Origin: an uncultured Peptococcaceae bacterium
Lineage (GTDB): Bacteria > Bacillota > Peptococcia > Peptococcales > Peptococcaceae
DNA: 6,314 nt
Assembly: GCA_945949655.1 (NCBI GenBank)
Contig: CAMFFG010000073.1
Span: 1-6,314, forward strand
Reading direction: 5' to 3'
In this document: positions 4,867 through 6,314 of the stretch, in pieces
How the letters are laid out: every line of letters starts with the position of its first letter
Position numbering within the stretch: the first letter of the stretch is position 1
Program-made: the position numbers and the translations under genes
Notes under the pieces: model-generated
Seen by the model: the letters and a program-made list of their open reading frames with translations, nothing else
Databases searched by the model: none
Told to the model about the DNA's origin: nothing

Positions 4867-6140
4867 TTCCTGCATTAATTATTTTGCTGCTGGCATTTCT
4901 GCTGTTGGGAATGCCCATCTATGTATCGCTAGGTTTAGGCTCTTTTCTGTCGCTGTCCTTTTTCTCCGATGGCAATCCCATGATGCTGATCCAGCGCTTT
5001 TTTGCCGGCATTGATACCTTTGGTCTGATGGCGCTGCCGTTTTTTATTCTGGCGGCCAATCTGATGGATACAGGAGGTCTGTCCCGCCGTATTCTGCGGG
5101 TAGCCCGCGGTCTGGTGGGACATATTACCGGCGGCATGGCCATGACAACACAGCTGGCCAGCATGTTCTTTGGGGCTTTGTCCGGCTCCAGTCCGGCCAC
5201 GGTTATGGCAATCGGTAAGATCATGAATCCGGAGCTGGAGCGTTCCGGTTATCCACGCTCTTTTATTTCCGGGCTGCTGGCCTCATCGGGGTCGGTTTCG
5301 CTGATTATTCCGCCCAGTATTACGCTGATCATTTACGCGGCAGCGGTGCCCAATGTTTCTGTGGGCAAGCTGTTCATGGCCGGTCTGGGCGCCGGTGTCA
5401 TATATGGTCTGGTAAGTATCATCTATATCTATTTTTATGCCCGTAAAAATAATATTCCGCGGGATGGCAAGGTGAGCGGCAAAGAACTGCTGCATTCTCT
5501 GCTGGATGCAGCCTGGGCGCTGATGATTCCGGTCATTATTCTGGGCGGCATTTATGGCGGTTTCTGTACTGCGACAGAGGCTGCCGGCATTTCTGCCATT
5601 TATGCTGCTTTTGTTGGTCTGGTGGTTTATAAAGAACTGGACTGGCGCGGTGTGATGAAGGCTTGCGCCGCCACAGCCCGTTCCTGCGGGGAAATTCTGG
5701 TGCTGGTCGCAGCAGCGCAGGCACTGGGCTGGATGCTGACCCGCGGTCAGGTTCCGCAGATGGTTACCAGCTTTATTGCAGATAACATTCATTCCAAGAT
5801 CCTGTTCCTGCTGCTGGTAAATGTTGTACTGCTGGTTATGGGGATGTTTATGGAAGGTGTCGCCTCCATTATTATCGTGGCGCCGCTGATTTATCCCGCT
5901 GCAATGGCTTTAGGCGTTGACCTGATCCATCTGGGGACCATCATGATCTCCAACCTGGCAATCGGGATGTTCACACCGCCATTTGGTATGAATATCTTTG
6001 TCACCAGCTCTATCACCAAAGCGGACATGATAGAAATGCTTCCGGGTATTATCCGGTTCTTTATCGTGGATGTCATTGCACTGCTGCTGATCACCTACAT
6101 TCCGCAGATTTCGCTGTTCCTGCCCAATCTGCTGAAATAG
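4863..6140 (+). CDS. dctM: TRAP transporter large permease DctM
   Basis: This 425-residue protein is the large membrane subunit of a TRAP transporter, which forms the cation-coupled substrate pathway. Length is standard for the family. It is hydrophobic throughout, consistent with about 12 membrane segments. Family motifs appear in order: GMPIYVSLG near the N-terminus; ALPFFILAANLMDTGGLSRR (59-76); and GALSGSSPATV (104-114). Next come LIIPPSITLIIY (147-158), GGIYGGFCTATEAAG (228-242) and NLAIGMFTPPFGMNIF (364-379). The two conserved PP loops lie in the repeated halves that bind cation and substrate. The start is ATG 4863, overlapping the dctQ stop by four bases, with AAGGAG upstream. It ends with TAG, so TAG acts as a normal stop in this set. 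No broken motif is seen. Confidence 0.95.
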   Translation: MIPALIILLLAFLLLGMPIYVSLGLGSFLSLSFFSDGNPMMLIQRFFAGIDTFGLMALPFFILAANLMDTGGLSRRILRVARGLVGHITGGMAMTTQLASMFFGALSGSSPATVMAIGKIMNPELERSGYPRSFISGLLASSGSVSLIIPPSITLIIYAAAVPNVSVGKLFMAGLGAGVIYGLVSIIYIYFYARKNNIPRDGKVSGKELLHSLLDAAWALMIPVIILGGIYGGFCTATEAAGISAIYAAFVGLVVYKELDWRGVMKACAATARSCGEILVLVAAAQALGWMLTRGQVPQMVTSFIADNIHSKILFLLLVNVVLLVMGMFMEGVASIIIVAPLIYPAAMALGVDLIHLGTIMISNLAIGMFTPPFGMNIFVTSSITKADMIEMLPGIIRFFIVDVIALLLITYIPQISLFLPNLLK

Positions 6141-6314
6141 AAATACAGCGTGCAGACAAAAGAATAAAGACAAGACGGCTGTGTAAAAAGCTTCTGCAGA
6201 GGTCTGATGGCTTCCGGACAGAAAAGTTTTATAACGCCGTCTATTTTGCTATCTGCAGGAACGAACCTTGTGCCGCCAGTAAAAACAGTTGCACAAGCCG
6301 AAAAAATGGGCTAC
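6141..6314. other. Region after dctM with no certain gene
   Basis: These 174 bases hold two dyads. AGACGGC (6173-6179) and GCCGTCT (6236-6242) face each other across 56 bases, and ATTTTG follows; this could be the base of a large structured RNA or a weak terminator. CTTGTGC (6267-6273) and GCACAAG (6291-6297) form a second dyad with a 17-base gap. A frame from ATG 6207 stays open to the window edge for 36 codons (MASGQKSFITPS...), with only AGAGG four bases upstream. On the other strand a short frame ending at a TAG complement (CTA at 6241-6243) is also open to the edge. Neither reads as a family I recognise, so no gene is called. Confidence 0.35.

Noticed and set aside
1..6314. CRISPR array, insertion sequence, tRNA or rRNA gene
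   Set aside because: No regularly spaced short repeats, transposase frame, terminal inverted repeats or cloverleaf-like segment was seen; the only large repeat is the paralogous gene pair.

Overview
The window holds two catabolic amidohydrolase genes in tandem, followed by a tripartite TRAP transporter set, all on the + strand. Strong Shine-Dalgarno sequences (AGGAGG, AAGGAG), a roughly balanced base composition with AT-rich gaps, and a TRAP binding protein made as a lipoprotein rather than a free periplasmic protein suggest a Firmicutes-type anaerobe. My best guess is a Negativicute or clostridial gut or rumen bacterium. No marker gene is present, so this placement is tentative.

Layout. Positions 2-1045 are the 3' two-thirds of an amidohydrolase family 3 (YtcJ-like) gene cut by the window edge. 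After a 162-base gap, 1208-2806 is a complete paralogue that aligns with the first without gaps. That gap contains a good intrinsic-terminator hairpin whose T-tract runs into the second gene's ribosome binding site. A second gap (2807-3070) carries a hairpin, a plausible promoter and a structured leader. It is followed by dctP (3071-4129, TTG start), encoding a lipoprotein solute-binding subunit. A third gap (4130-4296) contains two terminator-like hairpins in a row. Then come dctQ, split at 4588-4590 by an in-frame TAG, and dctM (4863-6140), whose start overlaps the dctQ stop. The last 174 bases hold no certain gene.

How the parts may work together. DctP would capture an organic acid or acylated compound outside the membrane, and DctQ/DctM would import it with a cation gradient. 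The amidohydrolases would hydrolyse an amide or related bond, probably in the same substrate or a relative of it. This link is inferred from gene order; the substrate cannot be read from the sequence. The hairpins before dctQ may let the binding protein be made in excess over the membrane subunits.

The features most worth a second look are the in-frame amber codon in dctQ, the tandem paralogue pair with a divergent middle and near-identical C-terminus, and the terminator whose left arm contains a TATAAT. I see no evidence of a wholly new system.
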